DNA of 40,476 nucleotides from Candidatus Moraniibacteriota bacterium (GCA_947311515.1 CAMZLB010000036.1:1-40476), one strand, 5' to 3'. Shown: positions 23,391 through 32,363, counted from the first letter of the stretch. Notes: a model not told the origin generated them from the letters alone. Program-made: numbers and translations.

Positions 23391-24563
23391 TTATTTTTTT
23401 AATTTTAAACTATTAGTATTATTTAATACATCAGTTTTGAAATCATTATTTAATTCTTGACAAGTATTCCATCTCCTCATTCCATCTAATAACATATAAT
23501 CTAAAACTTTAGAAAATTTTATTCCTGATTTTTCCCATAGATGATGATATAGAGTTCCTGGTAATGTGTTGATTTCATTTGCAAATAACTCATCACTTTT
23601 TGCATTATATAAGAAATCAATTCGCATAGTTCCATTTCCCTGGGTTGCTTTAAAAATTTTTTCAGAAGATTCCTTTATTTTGTTTGTTATATCACTGCTA
23701 ACATTGGCTGGAATTACTAGATTTGATTTAGCATTTCCAGTTTGAGCGCCACCATCCTTTTCGTATTTTGAACTAAAATCAAATAAATCATCTTCAAATA
23801 ATGACTCTTGAACTTTTGAAATAAGAATTTCTTTACCATCACTCAAAACAGAGCATGTTAAGTCTACAATATTTTCAACAGATTGCTCAACTATGATTTG
23901 TGTGTCATAGTGCATTGCTATATTTAGAGCATCTTCTAAGTCGATGTAGTCCCTAACTTTAGAAATTCCTATGGAAGACCCTCCTAATGCAGGTTTTACA
24001 AAAAGAGGTATGCCAATTTCATTTTTTATCTTATGTAAAATATCTTTCTTATTATTTTTTATATCATTTTTTGAAAAACTTAAAAACTTTGTTGTAGGAA
24101 TATTTAGAGATAATAGTAGTTTTTTTGTAAGTATTTTATTTATGGCTACTGAAGAGCTATATATTCCACATCCTGCATAAGGAATATTAAAAAACTCGGC
24201 TAACCCTTGAATAGTCCCATCCTCACCATTTAAGCCATGAAAAGCGGGAAATATATAATCCAATGTTATTGAATTTTGAGATAATATAGTTTTTTTTTCT
24301 AATACTAATTTTGAGTGAGATTTTGATAAATTTAGAGAATATTCAGAAAAAGTTTTTAATTTTTCCTTGTAATCTTCTTTGAAAAAACTAAGTTTAGATA
24401 GTTTTTCGGATAGATACCATTTACCATCTTTATCAATATATACTGCTTCTGCCTTATATCCAAATTCTCTTAATTTTGATAATATGAATTCTCCAGTTAT
24501 AATAGATATTTCGTGTTCAGTGCTTCTTCCTCCAAATAATACGCCAATTGTTCGATTTTTCAT
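23391..24563 (-). CDS. ddl: D-alanine--D-alanine ligase
   Basis: The protein has 390 residues. GVLFGGRSTEHEISI at the N-terminus, FHGLNGEDGTIQG, the ATP-grasp stretch KPALGGSSIGISK, and the C-terminal NEINTLPG match Ddl. It joins two D-Ala with ATP to make the dipeptide that MurF adds to the peptidoglycan precursor. The MurF-like gene is directly upstream (4 bases apart), which agrees with this role. It is slightly longer than usual (about 310-370), with insertions near residues 75-105 and at the C-terminus. Confidence 0.95.
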   Translation of the reverse strand: MKNRTIGVLFGGRSTEHEISIITGEFILSKLREFGYKAEAVYIDKDGKWYLSEKLSKLSFFKEDYKEKLKTFSEYSLNLSKSHSKLVLEKKTILSQNSITLDYIFPAFHGLNGEDGTIQGLAEFFNIPYAGCGIYSSSVAINKILTKKLLLSLNIPTTKFLSFSKNDIKNNKKDILHKIKNEIGIPLFVKPALGGSSIGISKVRDYIDLEDALNIAMHYDTQIIVEQSVENIVDLTCSVLSDGKEILISKVQESLFEDDLFDFSSKYEKDGGAQTGNAKSNLVIPANVSSDITNKIKESSEKIFKATQGNGTMRIDFLYNAKSDELFANEINTLPGTLYHHLWEKSGIKFSKVLDYMLLDGMRRWNTCQELNNDFKTDVLNNTNSLKLKK

Positions 24564-24567
24564 ATAT

Positions 24568-25950
24568 TTATTTATAATTGTCAGTGATATCGTTTTGAAA
24601 AATTATAGTATCACCATTCTTCAAAACGTGAATAAGGTCATCGTGAGCTTTTTGAGTAGTATCATAGACCTTATAATCATTGTACCTTAGTTCCTTAAAT
24701 TTTTCTACAATAACATCAGTAGCTTTTGTTTTTATGAGGAGTACTAGATCAACATTTTTTGCATATTTCTCAGCTAGGATTTTATGTGTTTCTACTAGTT
24801 TTTCTCCTAGCTCTACTATACCAGGAGTTAGAACTATTTTTCTTCCAGGAGCTCTTTTTAGAATATTAATTCCCTCACAAAAACCAGCATAATTTCCATT
24901 ATAGCTATCATCTATAATTATTCTATTCAAATTAGTATTGTTGATAACTTCTAGTCTATGTGGTGTAAAACTTAAATTAGCTAATCCATTACTTATTTCT
25001 GTGTTTGTTAAATTTAATTTTTTTGATAGTTGGATTATTATTATAAAATAATTAATTATATAATCAGCTATCAAATTTGTGGTAAATATTTGAGAGTCAT
25101 ATTTAAATGAAAGTCCGCTAAAATTGGGTAAATATTTTTTTTCTGAATAACTCTGGCAAATCTTTAGGATTTCTATATTTTTATTTATGTAGGTGTCCGC
25201 GTTATTTTTTATAATATTGTCGCAGGTATTTAAAAAGGCTATTTTTTTTGTATTATTTGCTAGCTCAAATTTAGTTTGTATAATATTTGTAAGTGATTTA
25301 AATCTTTCTAGGTGAACTTCTCCAATGCTTGTCGTAATTGAATAGTCAGGATTTATGATGTCACATAGATTTTCTATATCTCCTAGTTGAAAAGCGCCCA
25401 TTTCAGAGACTAGTATTTCAGACTTTTCTATGGATTTTTCATTATTTATGATATATTGAGCAACTCCTATGTCGGTATTTATATTTCCAGAAAATGTAAA
25501 TACTTTGTATTTTTCACTTAAAACTGATACTAGAATATTTTTTACACTAGTTTTTCCATAGCTACCCGTTATTCCTATGGTTATTAGATGTTTCTTTTTA
25601 TTCTTTGAAATTATTGTTTTTGCTAGGCTTATTGATTGAGTTTTTTTGTATCTGATAAGAGGATTTATAATTGAGTCTGAAACTATTATAAATAATGGGA
25701 GTATTATGATATAAAATAATATAGATACTGTAAAATATGTTAGATTTTCTAGGTGCATATAAGAAAGAAAAATTAACATCATAATGGACAGTGTGGTGAT
25801 GCCGAAAATAAGTTTTGTGCGAACTGTCCAATCTAAAGAATTTCTTTTATTTATATGTAACCAATCTATGTTTTTGTACGCAAATTTCAAAAATCTTTTT
25901 TTATTATAATATTCTAATTGATATATGTAGATTAAATTTTTTAGTATCAT
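24568..25950 (-). CDS. murF: MurF-like Mur ligase with N-terminal membrane helices
   Basis: The protein has 460 residues. Two hydrophobic helices (about 47-65 and 70-92) come first, a form common in CPR and some other bacteria and unlike soluble MurF. The Mur ligase ATP loop is GITGSYGKTSVKN (P-loop 129-135), followed by SEMGAFQLGDI and by HRLEVI in the C-terminal part. MurF joins D-Ala-D-Ala to the UDP-MurNAc-tripeptide. The first 90 residues lack the normal MurF substrate domain, so substrate recognition may differ. Its start codon overlaps the stop of the upstream hydrolase gene by ATGA, pointing to coupled translation. The neighbour ddl supports the assignment. Confidence 0.85.
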   Translation of the reverse strand: MILKNLIYIYQLEYYNKKRFLKFAYKNIDWLHINKRNSLDWTVRTKLIFGITTLSIMMLIFLSYMHLENLTYFTVSILFYIIILPLFIIVSDSIINPLIRYKKTQSISLAKTIISKNKKKHLITIGITGSYGKTSVKNILVSVLSEKYKVFTFSGNINTDIGVAQYIINNEKSIEKSEILVSEMGAFQLGDIENLCDIINPDYSITTSIGEVHLERFKSLTNIIQTKFELANNTKKIAFLNTCDNIIKNNADTYINKNIEILKICQSYSEKKYLPNFSGLSFKYDSQIFTTNLIADYIINYFIIIIQLSKKLNLTNTEISNGLANLSFTPHRLEVINNTNLNRIIIDDSYNGNYAGFCEGINILKRAPGRKIVLTPGIVELGEKLVETHKILAEKYAKNVDLVLLIKTKATDVIVEKFKELRYNDYKVYDTTQKAHDDLIHVLKNGDTIIFQNDITDNYK

Positions 25951-26726
25951 TTTGTTAGTTTATTTAGTGTTTCTACAAATTCTTCTGTGTGAGGATATAT
26001 AAATGGGAAGTGATTTGAATTATTTATTATTGCAATATCAATATTTAATTTTCTTGCTATTATTTTTGCATATTTAAGAGGAGCTTCTTTATCTCTTTGT
26101 CCCCAGATAAAATCAACCTTGAATTTTTTTAAAATATCTACATAACTTTCAATGTCTTCATTTATGATATTTTGAAATGTTTTTTGTGTTACTTCATTAC
26201 TAATGTTTGCATAGTCTTGAATTCCTAGTACATTGTACCACTTTAATTTAATTTTTTTTTTAATATTAGTAGGAAGAAAGCTTGTTGCTTTTTCTCCAAA
26301 TTTAGTAAGTTCTTGTATTATGGGAGTAGCTGATTTTTTTTCCCTTATAAATGGAACACCTATGCAGATAATTTGATGTATTTTTTTATTAAAGTTAAAT
26401 GTATTTAACATTTTAAGAAGCACTCTACCACCAAATGAGTGAACTATAAATATTATTTTTTTATCACTAGGTATTTTTTTATCTATGAATTTTTTTGTAA
26501 ATTTTGCATAGTCTAACAATCTCCAAGGAATGCTTAAATTTGAACTCCGTCCCATATTAGGAAAATCCAGAGCTATAAAATTTGATAAGTTTTCATAAAC
26601 TCCATAAAATAAATCTGAGTTACTATCCCATCCATGTAAAAAAAAATAGACATTATTTGTATCAGGATCGATGCTTTCCCTATAGAAAATTTTATTATTA
26701 TCAATTATTAACTCTTTTTCTTTCAT
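25947..26726 (-). CDS. Alpha/beta hydrolase
   Basis: The protein has 259 residues of the alpha/beta hydrolase fold. The oxyanion region is HGWDSN (31-36), the nucleophile elbow is VHSFGG with S97, the acid is likely D in WGQRDKEAP, and the His is in NSNHFPF near the end. The triad is thus complete. Substrate is unknown; esterase or lipase-like activity on a lipid or envelope ester is a guess. It is second in the envelope operon, one base after the GNAT gene, and overlaps the MurF-like gene. Confidence 0.85.
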   Translation of the reverse strand: MKEKELIIDNNKIFYRESIDPDTNNVYFFLHGWDSNSDLFYGVYENLSNFIALDFPNMGRSSNLSIPWRLLDYAKFTKKFIDKKIPSDKKIIFIVHSFGGRVLLKMLNTFNFNKKIHQIICIGVPFIREKKSATPIIQELTKFGEKATSFLPTNIKKKIKLKWYNVLGIQDYANISNEVTQKTFQNIINEDIESYVDILKKFKVDFIWGQRDKEAPLKYAKIIARKLNIDIAIINNSNHFPFIYPHTEEFVETLNKLTK

Positions 26727-26727
26727 A

Positions 26728-27180
26728 CTAGGGGTAAATTTTGAATTTACAGGTGGTACTTGTTAGTTCATAGCCTAGTTTTTTGTATAAATTATGTGCT
26801 GCTACTCGTTTTTTATTACTAGTTAATACAACTTCCTTAATTCCTTTATCTTTAGCTATATCATGAAGTTTTTTCATAATCATAGAACCAATCCCATAAT
26901 TACTATAGTCAGAGTTTCTTACTACGTCTTCTATGCTATAATGCCCAAATCCTTGAATATGCTCCACTAGCATTCCAATTCCTACTACTCTATTATTAAG
27001 TTCAGAATCTCTGACTGTAGCTATATCTGAGTGTTTCATTATCCTTTGCCAGTATGAGATATCTTGTAGTTTGGACTTCATTTTAGTTAGTTGTTTTTCT
27101 GAAAGAGTGGTCATTAAATTTAAAAGGTCCGGTAAATCTTCTCGTATTATATCATTATTATTAATCAAGAATCGTGACAT
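26728..27180 (-). CDS. GNAT-family N-acetyltransferase
   Basis: The protein has 150 residues. The acetyl-CoA-binding motif A lies in SNYGIGSMIMKKLHDIAKDKG (the R/Q-x-x-G-x-G/A loop is reduced to NYGIGS), preceded by strand-4 residues HYSIEDVVV-type sequence and followed by AAHNLYKKLGYE, the typical GNAT C-terminal part. The substrate is unknown. It is the first gene of the minus-strand envelope operon and has a good promoter. Confidence 0.82.
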   Translation of the reverse strand: MSRFLINNNDIIREDLPDLLNLMTTLSEKQLTKMKSKLQDISYWQRIMKHSDIATVRDSELNNRVVGIGMLVEHIQGFGHYSIEDVVRNSDYSNYGIGSMIMKKLHDIAKDKGIKEVVLTSNKKRVAAHNLYKKLGYELTSTTCKFKIYP

Positions 27181-27209
27181 ATATTTATAATTAGTATACT
27201 ACTAATAAA

Positions 27210-27239
27210 ATAATAACAGTTTTGTACTAAGTATGTCAA
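27210..27239 (-). promoter_or_regulatory. Promoter of the envelope operon
   Basis: On the minus strand TTGACA (27239-27234) and TATTAT (27215-27210) are 18 bases apart, a near-consensus promoter. A further TATACT (27198-27193) is closer to the start codon and may be a second -10. Confidence 0.55.
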
Positions 27240-27359
27240 TATTTAAGTATGTTTTTTGTATAGTCTATTCAAATCTATCATGTTATTTGCATTTTTTTAG
27301 GACAAAAATAACTCTTGTATTTGTGATATTATGAGTATTAAAAATATTTTCTATTTTTA

Positions 27360-27536
27360 ATGATAATATTATTATTAATTATAGGTTTTGATATTCGATA
27401 TTTTTTATTAAATATATTTCTTATATTATTGTATGATGGTTATCTATACTCTTTTTTCGTAATAGGGTTAATTTCGTATTTTCACTTTGTCATAGTAGGT
27501 CCTATTTTTATGTATTACTATAGTATTTTATTTTAA
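27360..27536 (+). CDS. Possible small membrane protein
   Basis: ATG 27360 opens a 58-residue frame ending at TAA 27534-27536. It reads MIILLLIIGFDIRYF at the start, and IFLILLYDGYLYSFFVIGL and YFHFVIVGPIFMYYY later, giving two or three hydrophobic segments with D11, R13 and D26 between them. It is slightly richer in G and C than nearby intergenic DNA. No Shine-Dalgarno is seen, as for most genes here. In T-rich DNA a hydrophobic frame can arise by chance, so this is tentative. The family is not recognised. Confidence 0.35.
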   Translation: MIILLLIIGFDIRYFLLNIFLILLYDGYLYSFFVIGLISYFHFVIVGPIFMYYYSILF

Positions 27537-27584
27537 AAATTACATTTTACAATAACCTAAAAGCGTAGATAATATTGGGGATTA

Positions 27585-27635
27585 TCACATATAATTATTA
27601 TAAAAAATATAGTTTGTGGAGTTTTGCAAATTTTA
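27585..27635. repeat. Partial copy of the dispersed intergenic repeat
   Basis: The stretch ATAAAAAATATAGTTTGTGG followed by AGTTTTGCAAA resembles the right half of copy A (ATAAAAATATATTCTCTGT then AGTTTTGTAAA at 528-556). Confidence 0.4.
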
Positions 27636-27646
27636 TTTTAAATATT

Positions 27647-27675
27647 TTTACCTAAAGAATTAAATATGGTATTAT
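27647..27675 (+). promoter_or_regulatory. Putative promoter of xseA
   Basis: TTTACC (27647-27652) and TATTAT (27670-27675) are 17 bases apart. Transcription would start near 27682, about 20 bases before ATG 27702. Confidence 0.4.
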
Positions 27676-27701
27676 AAATAAATATTTTTATTATAAATTT
27701 A

Positions 27702-29384
27702 ATGACATTACTCAGTAAACTAACAGCTTGGCAAAAACAGCAATCTCGTTATGAAGGAGTTGAAGGGTATAGAGTATTGCCTTTTTCTACGCTTAAATTA
27801 ATTTCACAAATTTTACCTAGAAATAATAAAGAATTGTTAAGTATTAAGGGAATTGGACAAGTCAAAGTTAAAAAATATGGAAGAGATATACTTAATATAG
27901 TTTTAGATAAAGATGTATCAGAACAAATGAATTTCTCAGGAGTTTCTCATAATAACTTTGTTAAAAATTTCAATCAGAAAATGGGAATATTTGATGAATC
28001 TAAGGCAATAAATGATATATTGGAGAGTAAGGTTGAACACTTTTTAAATGCTAAGAAAAGTAAAAATGAGAACTCTACAATAAAAATAGAAGAAGATTTG
28101 AAAATAGTTAATATAGGATATCCTACAGAGTCAGAAAAGTGTAGGAAAAATAAGAAAAAGAAGTTAAATATAGACAAAAAGACAGGTGAAATTTTTGAGG
28201 ATGATAGTAATGTGGTTAGCGTTAGTGATTTTTTGTCTCAAATAAATCAGGTACTTAACTCATATTTTTCAAAGGTTCGTATAAAGGGGGAGATTATAGG
28301 ATTCAAAAGAAATCAAAATGGACATGCGTATTTTGAGTTAAAAGACAGTTATGGAATTGTACGAATAAGTGTGTTCAAGAGTGCTTATGAATTGTCTGGT
28401 GTAAGTCTTGAGGATGGCATGGAGGTTATAGTAACTGGAAAACCAGAACATCACAAAAGATATGGTTTTAGTTTTATAGGGGAATTTGTAGAGTTAGCTG
28501 GAGAAGGAGAGTTGAAAAAAGCTTATGATGATTTAAAGAAAAAGCTTGAATTAGAAGGATTGTTTTCCTTGAAAAAAAAGAAGCCTATACCAAATTTACC
28601 AGTGAGAATAGGACTTATAACCTCAAAGACTAGTGCGGCTATTGGTGATTTTACTACAAATTTAGGAAAATATGGCTTTAAAATCATTTTTTGTTCGTCT
28701 TCAGTAGAAGGTCAAAATTCAGTAAAAGAGTTATTAGAAGCATTGAATACTTTAAAAAAAGAAAATTTAGATTTACTTGTGATAACAAGGGGTGGAGGAA
28801 GCCTTGAAAGTCTCAAAACATTTAATAATGAAAATGTTGTAAGAGCTATAGCAAACTTTCCTGTACCAATAATAGCTGGAATAGGTCATGAACAAGATGA
28901 AACTATATCTACTCTCGTTGCAGATAGGGGAGTTAGCACACCAACTGCTGCTGCTAGAATAGTTAGAGATAGTTGGGATAATGCTGTAAATAAATTGGAT
29001 ACGTATGAAAATACAATATTGAATCAATTTCAAGACATGTTATCAGAAACTGAAAAATACTTAAATAGTAAGTCAAATAGTATAGTGAGTTTTTTTGATA
29101 ATGTATTTGATAAGTATTATGAATATAGTCACGAAATAGAAAGGGGTTTTTTGAAAATTGAAATGCAATTTATAAATGAAATGTCTAGATGTGAGTATTT
29201 TGAAAAAATATTTAAGTTTAATAACCCGCTTAGACAGTTAAAATTAGGCTATAGTATTGTAAAAAATAAAAGTGGTGATATTGTAAATAGTACTAGTATA
29301 GTTAAAAAAGGAGAAAAGATTGATATTGCACTAGAAAATGGTATTTTGGAAGCTGTTATAAATAATAAGAAAGATAATTTGTAA
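27702..29384 (+). CDS. xseA: Exodeoxyribonuclease VII large subunit with N-terminal HRDC domain
   Basis: The protein has 560 residues, longer than the usual 400-450. Residues 1-75 form an HRDC domain (AWQKQQSRYEG, then LLSIKGIGQVKVKKYG), which binds nucleic acid in RecQ helicases. A Lys-rich linker (about 80-165) follows. The OB-fold of ExoVII begins near VSVSDFLSQINQVL (about 172) with SKVRIKGEI and HAYFELKD. The catalytic region has GLITSKTSAAIGD, RGGGSLE and GIGHEQDETIS. XseA with XseB degrades single-stranded DNA in repair. The partner xseB is not next door but at 34659-34877, beyond accessory genes. After the stop, the same frame stays open for 14 more codons to TGA, a possible sign of a recently shortened C-terminus. 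Confidence 0.95.
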   Translation: MTLLSKLTAWQKQQSRYEGVEGYRVLPFSTLKLISQILPRNNKELLSIKGIGQVKVKKYGRDILNIVLDKDVSEQMNFSGVSHNNFVKNFNQKMGIFDESKAINDILESKVEHFLNAKKSKNENSTIKIEEDLKIVNIGYPTESEKCRKNKKKKLNIDKKTGEIFEDDSNVVSVSDFLSQINQVLNSYFSKVRIKGEIIGFKRNQNGHAYFELKDSYGIVRISVFKSAYELSGVSLEDGMEVIVTGKPEHHKRYGFSFIGEFVELAGEGELKKAYDDLKKKLELEGLFSLKKKKPIPNLPVRIGLITSKTSAAIGDFTTNLGKYGFKIIFCSSSVEGQNSVKELLEALNTLKKENLDLLVITRGGGSLESLKTFNNENVVRAIANFPVPIIAGIGHEQDETISTLVADRGVSTPTAAARIVRDSWDNAVNKLDTYENTILNQFQDMLSETEKYLNSKSNSIVSFFDNVFDKYYEYSHEIERGFLKIEMQFINEMSRCEYFEKIFKFNNPLRQLKLGYSIVKNKSGDIVNSTSIVKKGEKIDIALENGILEAVINNKKDNL

Positions 29385-29441
29385 GATCCATTAAAAGATG
29401 GTAAGAAAGAGGCTTATAAATATTTTTGATAATAAAAAACT

Positions 29442-30692
29442 ATGAAACAGATAATTTTAGGAATAGTGGTATTAGTAGTTTTAATTGGTGGATATATTTT
29501 TTATCAATCAGAAAATGCTGATAGAACAACAACTTCTGCAGCATATTATCAAGAGTTGACACAAGAATGTGAACAGAAGGACAATAAAAGCTGTTGTATG
29601 GCATCTGTAAAAAGAATGGAAGAAACGGGATCTTATAAAGTTTCCGTTAATGGGATATGTGACTATGGTTATAAAAAAGAAATGATGAGATGTGTGGATT
29701 CTTTTACTTGGTGTGAAGCAATGACCATAAATGATACAAGTAAAGCTGGTTTTTATCAAGGGTTAAGAGATAACTGTGAAAACAATAGATTTAAAGAGTG
29801 TTGTTTAGACTCTGTAAAAGCTATGGAGGTTGTTGGTGCAAAATCATTTCCAGATGTAAAACATGGGAAAAAATATGGATACGAACCTGTTTGTAAAAGT
29901 GGATTAAAAAAAATGGTATTGAGATGTCCAGGCTCCTATACTTGGTGTCAGACATACAATGATTTTGATGATGATGAAGATTTTGTGCCAGTACCAGTAG
30001 AGCTGCCGACTATAAATCCTGGTCCGGGATACGACAATGACGGAAATGGTTCAACCTGTACACAAGAAGCAAAATCTTGTGGAGATGGAACTTTTGTTGG
30101 GAGAACTGGTCCAAGTTGTGAATTTGCAAAATGTCCTGGTAAAAAATTAAACCCAGATTTTGTACCAACGAAGGATAATCCAATTGAATTACCAGACAAT
30201 GTAATTTCAGAAAAAGATTGTATCGCTGCTGGTGGAGAAGTTTGGAATACGCTAGGTGAAACAAGCTACGATGGAGAACTAATCGGAAAAGTAGAAGGTT
30301 TGAAATGTCCTTGTGCTTGTTTGATAAGAAACAAAAAACCAGATGTGCTATGGATTAATAAAAATGGAAATAAAGAAGAATTTACAGGAAATTTAGATGA
30401 TATAAAAACTTTTGATGATTGCGAAAAAGCTGGATTTAAAATATTAAATACTAACCCAAAAACTTGTGTTGTTGGTGAACCACATATGACAGGAGGAAAG
30501 TATATAACTTTTACAAACAACCCAATGGAAGCAAAAAAAACCTGCTCGGATTATACATATAGTAATTGCCCAGGTTCGTGTGTTGCAAAGTGTACTTCAA
30601 GCTCTTGTGGTGAACCATGGATTGAAGACGGAGAAGAAATGACGGCCTGCACTTCTGATTGTGACGGTGTTGGAAGTTGTGTAGTTAGGTAA
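29442..30692 (+). CDS. Cys-rich secreted or membrane-anchored protein with tandem modules
   Basis: The protein has 416 residues with an N-terminal signal anchor (about 4-21). Two tandem modules follow, 35-93 and 105-171, each with the Cys order C-CC-C-C-C: C43, C51/C52, C73, C84, C91 and C112, C120/C121, C151, C162, C169, and each ending in a TWC motif. An acidic, Pro-rich spacer comes next. A short motif CGDGTFVGRTGPSCEFAKC, common in CPR surface proteins, lies near 213-231, then two more Cys-containing blocks (CIAAGGEVW; CEKAGFKILN) and a Cys-rich tail. It must fold outside the cytoplasm with many disulfides; the thioredoxin/CcdA protein of this window could help. Binding or adhesion to a host surface is a guess. 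Confidence 0.75.
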   Translation: MKQIILGIVVLVVLIGGYIFYQSENADRTTTSAAYYQELTQECEQKDNKSCCMASVKRMEETGSYKVSVNGICDYGYKKEMMRCVDSFTWCEAMTINDTSKAGFYQGLRDNCENNRFKECCLDSVKAMEVVGAKSFPDVKHGKKYGYEPVCKSGLKKMVLRCPGSYTWCQTYNDFDDDEDFVPVPVELPTINPGPGYDNDGNGSTCTQEAKSCGDGTFVGRTGPSCEFAKCPGKKLNPDFVPTKDNPIELPDNVISEKDCIAAGGEVWNTLGETSYDGELIGKVEGLKCPCACLIRNKKPDVLWINKNGNKEEFTGNLDDIKTFDDCEKAGFKILNTNPKTCVVGEPHMTGGKYITFTNNPMEAKKTCSDYTYSNCPGSCVAKCTSSSCGEPWIEDGEEMTACTSDCDGVGSCVVR

Positions 30693-30695
30693 AAT

Positions 30696-30956
30696 ATGAA
30701 CATAAATAAAAAAGAAATTATAAATAATATTTGTTATACAGAACTTGTTTATGGAAGGATAAATAAAAAGCTTGGCATAGAATTTTCAAGGGAGCAGATT
30801 GAAAACTTGATTCTAAAGTATCTCGAGGAAGCGAATTTGGAAAATTTTAGAAAAACTGGAAAAAATTATTATGTTTCAAACACAGAAAATAATGTTAGAC
30901 TAACAATAAATTCAAATACTTTTAGAATTATTACCGTTGATAGAATAAAAAAATAA
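30696..30956 (+). CDS. DUF3781 family protein
   Basis: The protein has 86 residues. The pattern ICYTELVYGRINKKLG, then GKNYYVSN and LTINSNTFRIITVDR matches DUF3781, a small family best known from Firmicutes, whose function is unknown. It starts 3 bases after the Cys-rich gene and directly precedes a broken AraC-type regulator. Families next to it (AraC, VOC, cupin, GNAT/YoaP) are also typical of Firmicutes genomes, which suggests the group arrived by transfer. Confidence 0.75.
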   Translation: MNINKKEIINNICYTELVYGRINKKLGIEFSREQIENLILKYLEEANLENFRKTGKNYYVSNTENNVRLTINSNTFRIITVDRIKK

Positions 30957-30959
30957 TCA

Positions 30960-31723
30960 ATGTCAAAGCAACTTATAGAATTTAAGCCTAGCGAGAGTTT
31001 ACGACAGTACGTAGATGCTTTTTGGTTTTTTAGAAATACTTCTAAAAAATAATACATTGGCCAGTTGTTCCTGACAGTTGTAGTGATATTATTTTTTATC
31101 TTAATAATTCTAAAAAGTTGGAAGGAATTGAAAATACTTTTGTAACTGGAGTCATGGAGCAAACACAATTAATTCCGATTCCTGCGGAAATGGAATTTTT
31201 TGGTATTAGGTTTAAGCCAGGATTTCTTTATTATCTACTTGAAGTTGATATGGGCAAGTTAAGTAATGATATGATTGAGTCACAACAATTGAATGAGGAT
31301 ATTTGTAAGATGTTAAAGATTGATATATTTGCAAAAAATGAAGAAATTGTTAAAAGTATTGAGTCTCAGCTAGAGGATATTTTTAAAGAATATGATTCAC
31401 AAGATACTTTTGTACAGGTTGTGAATGATTTGGTTGATGATCCAAATAGGACAATTGATGAATTAGGGAGGGTGCACCATTTTTCTGTTAAGAACTTAGA
31501 GAGAAAATTTATTAAGCAAGTTGGTTTAACGCCTAAAAAAATCGCACGGATTATGCGGTTTCAAAAAGCACATAAAAAAATTTCTAAAAAAGGATTGGAG
31601 AATTTAATTGGAGTTGCATTGTCTTCTGGATATTATGACCAGGCACATTTTAATCGTGATTAAAAGAAATTAACTGGTGATAATCCCAGCAGTGAAACAA
31701 TGTCGATTTTGTACAATCAATAA
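30960..31723 (+). pseudogene. AraC-family transcription regulator, broken
   Basis: ATG 30960 opens MSKQLIEFKPSESLRQYVDA and continues to NTSKK, where a six-A run (31044-31049) leads straight into TAA. The rest of the protein continues in another frame: IIHWPVVPDSCSDIIFYL is the typical next strand of this family, followed by the sensor domain and the C-terminal AraC HTH (TIDELGRVHHFSVKNLERKF and ALSSGYYDQAHFNRD). A second lesion is TAA at 31661-31663, in the middle of the conserved end; the tail KKLTGDNPSSE follows in frame to 31723. One lesion could be slippage on the A-run, but two together indicate a pseudogene. It probably once regulated the neighbouring genes. Confidence 0.8.
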
Positions 31724-31802
31724 AGTTTATAATAGAGTATATTTAAACTGTTGCTTAATAGAGTTAAATCTTCAAAAAGAGTGACTTTAATTTTTAATAA
31801 AT

Positions 31803-32363
31803 ATGCCCATGAACAAAAACATGCTATTAGTTATTTTAACGGTAGTGATTATAGGACTTGTTGTTGGATTGGTTACAAACGATAAAAGTGTAAGAAAATC
31901 GACTCAGGAAGCAAAAAACAATTTAGAAACAAATAATAATTTAATTACAAAAACTATGAAAAAAATTTCACCAAATATGATGGTTGCTGATGTGGATGCA
32001 ACTGTTGATTATTACAAGGAAAAATTAAGTTTTAAAACTGTGATGGTTGTAGATGAGGCGAAGGGGGATGGAACTTCTGGGAAACCTCTTGTTTGGGCGA
32101 TGCTTAAGAACGGAGATGTAGAGATAATGTTTCAAAGAAAGGATGGTTTTATTGCAGAATTACCAGAAATGAAAGATAAGAAAATGGGAGGAACATTCAC
32201 CTTGTATATTAGTATGACAGACATTAAGGATTTTTACGAAAAAATAAAAAACGAGGTTAAAATAGTTAAAGAATTACATAAAACTTGGTATGGAGCAGAT
32301 GAATTTGTGGTTAAAGATTTGAATGGGTATATAATTTATTTTGCAGAAGCACAGGGTGAATAA
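31803..32363 (+). CDS. Membrane-anchored VOC (glyoxalase-fold) protein
   Basis: The protein has 186 residues. Residues 6-25 (MLLVILTVVIIGLVVGLV) form a membrane anchor, followed by a polar linker to about 50. Residues 52-184 form a VOC/glyoxalase domain: ISPNMMVADVDATVDYYKEK at its start and FVVKDLNGYIIYFAEA at its end, with an E as the last metal-ligand-like position. The soluble family normally starts at a Met equivalent to M52, so the anchor looks like an added N-terminus. Outside or inside placement is not known. Members bind small molecules or detoxify; the substrate cannot be named. A terminator follows. Confidence 0.8.
   Translation: MPMNKNMLLVILTVVIIGLVVGLVTNDKSVRKSTQEAKNNLETNNNLITKTMKKISPNMMVADVDATVDYYKEKLSFKTVMVVDEAKGDGTSGKPLVWAMLKNGDVEIMFQRKDGFIAELPEMKDKKMGGTFTLYISMTDIKDFYEKIKNEVKIVKELHKTWYGADEFVVKDLNGYIIYFAEAQGE

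Larger units (their letters stand above)
27181..27701. other. Divergent intergenic region before xseA
   Basis: This 521-base region between the divergent operon and xseA contains the minus-strand promoter, a 58-codon hydrophobic frame (27360-27536), a partial dispersed repeat (about 27585-27635) and the xseA promoter. Nothing else was recognised. Confidence 0.5.
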
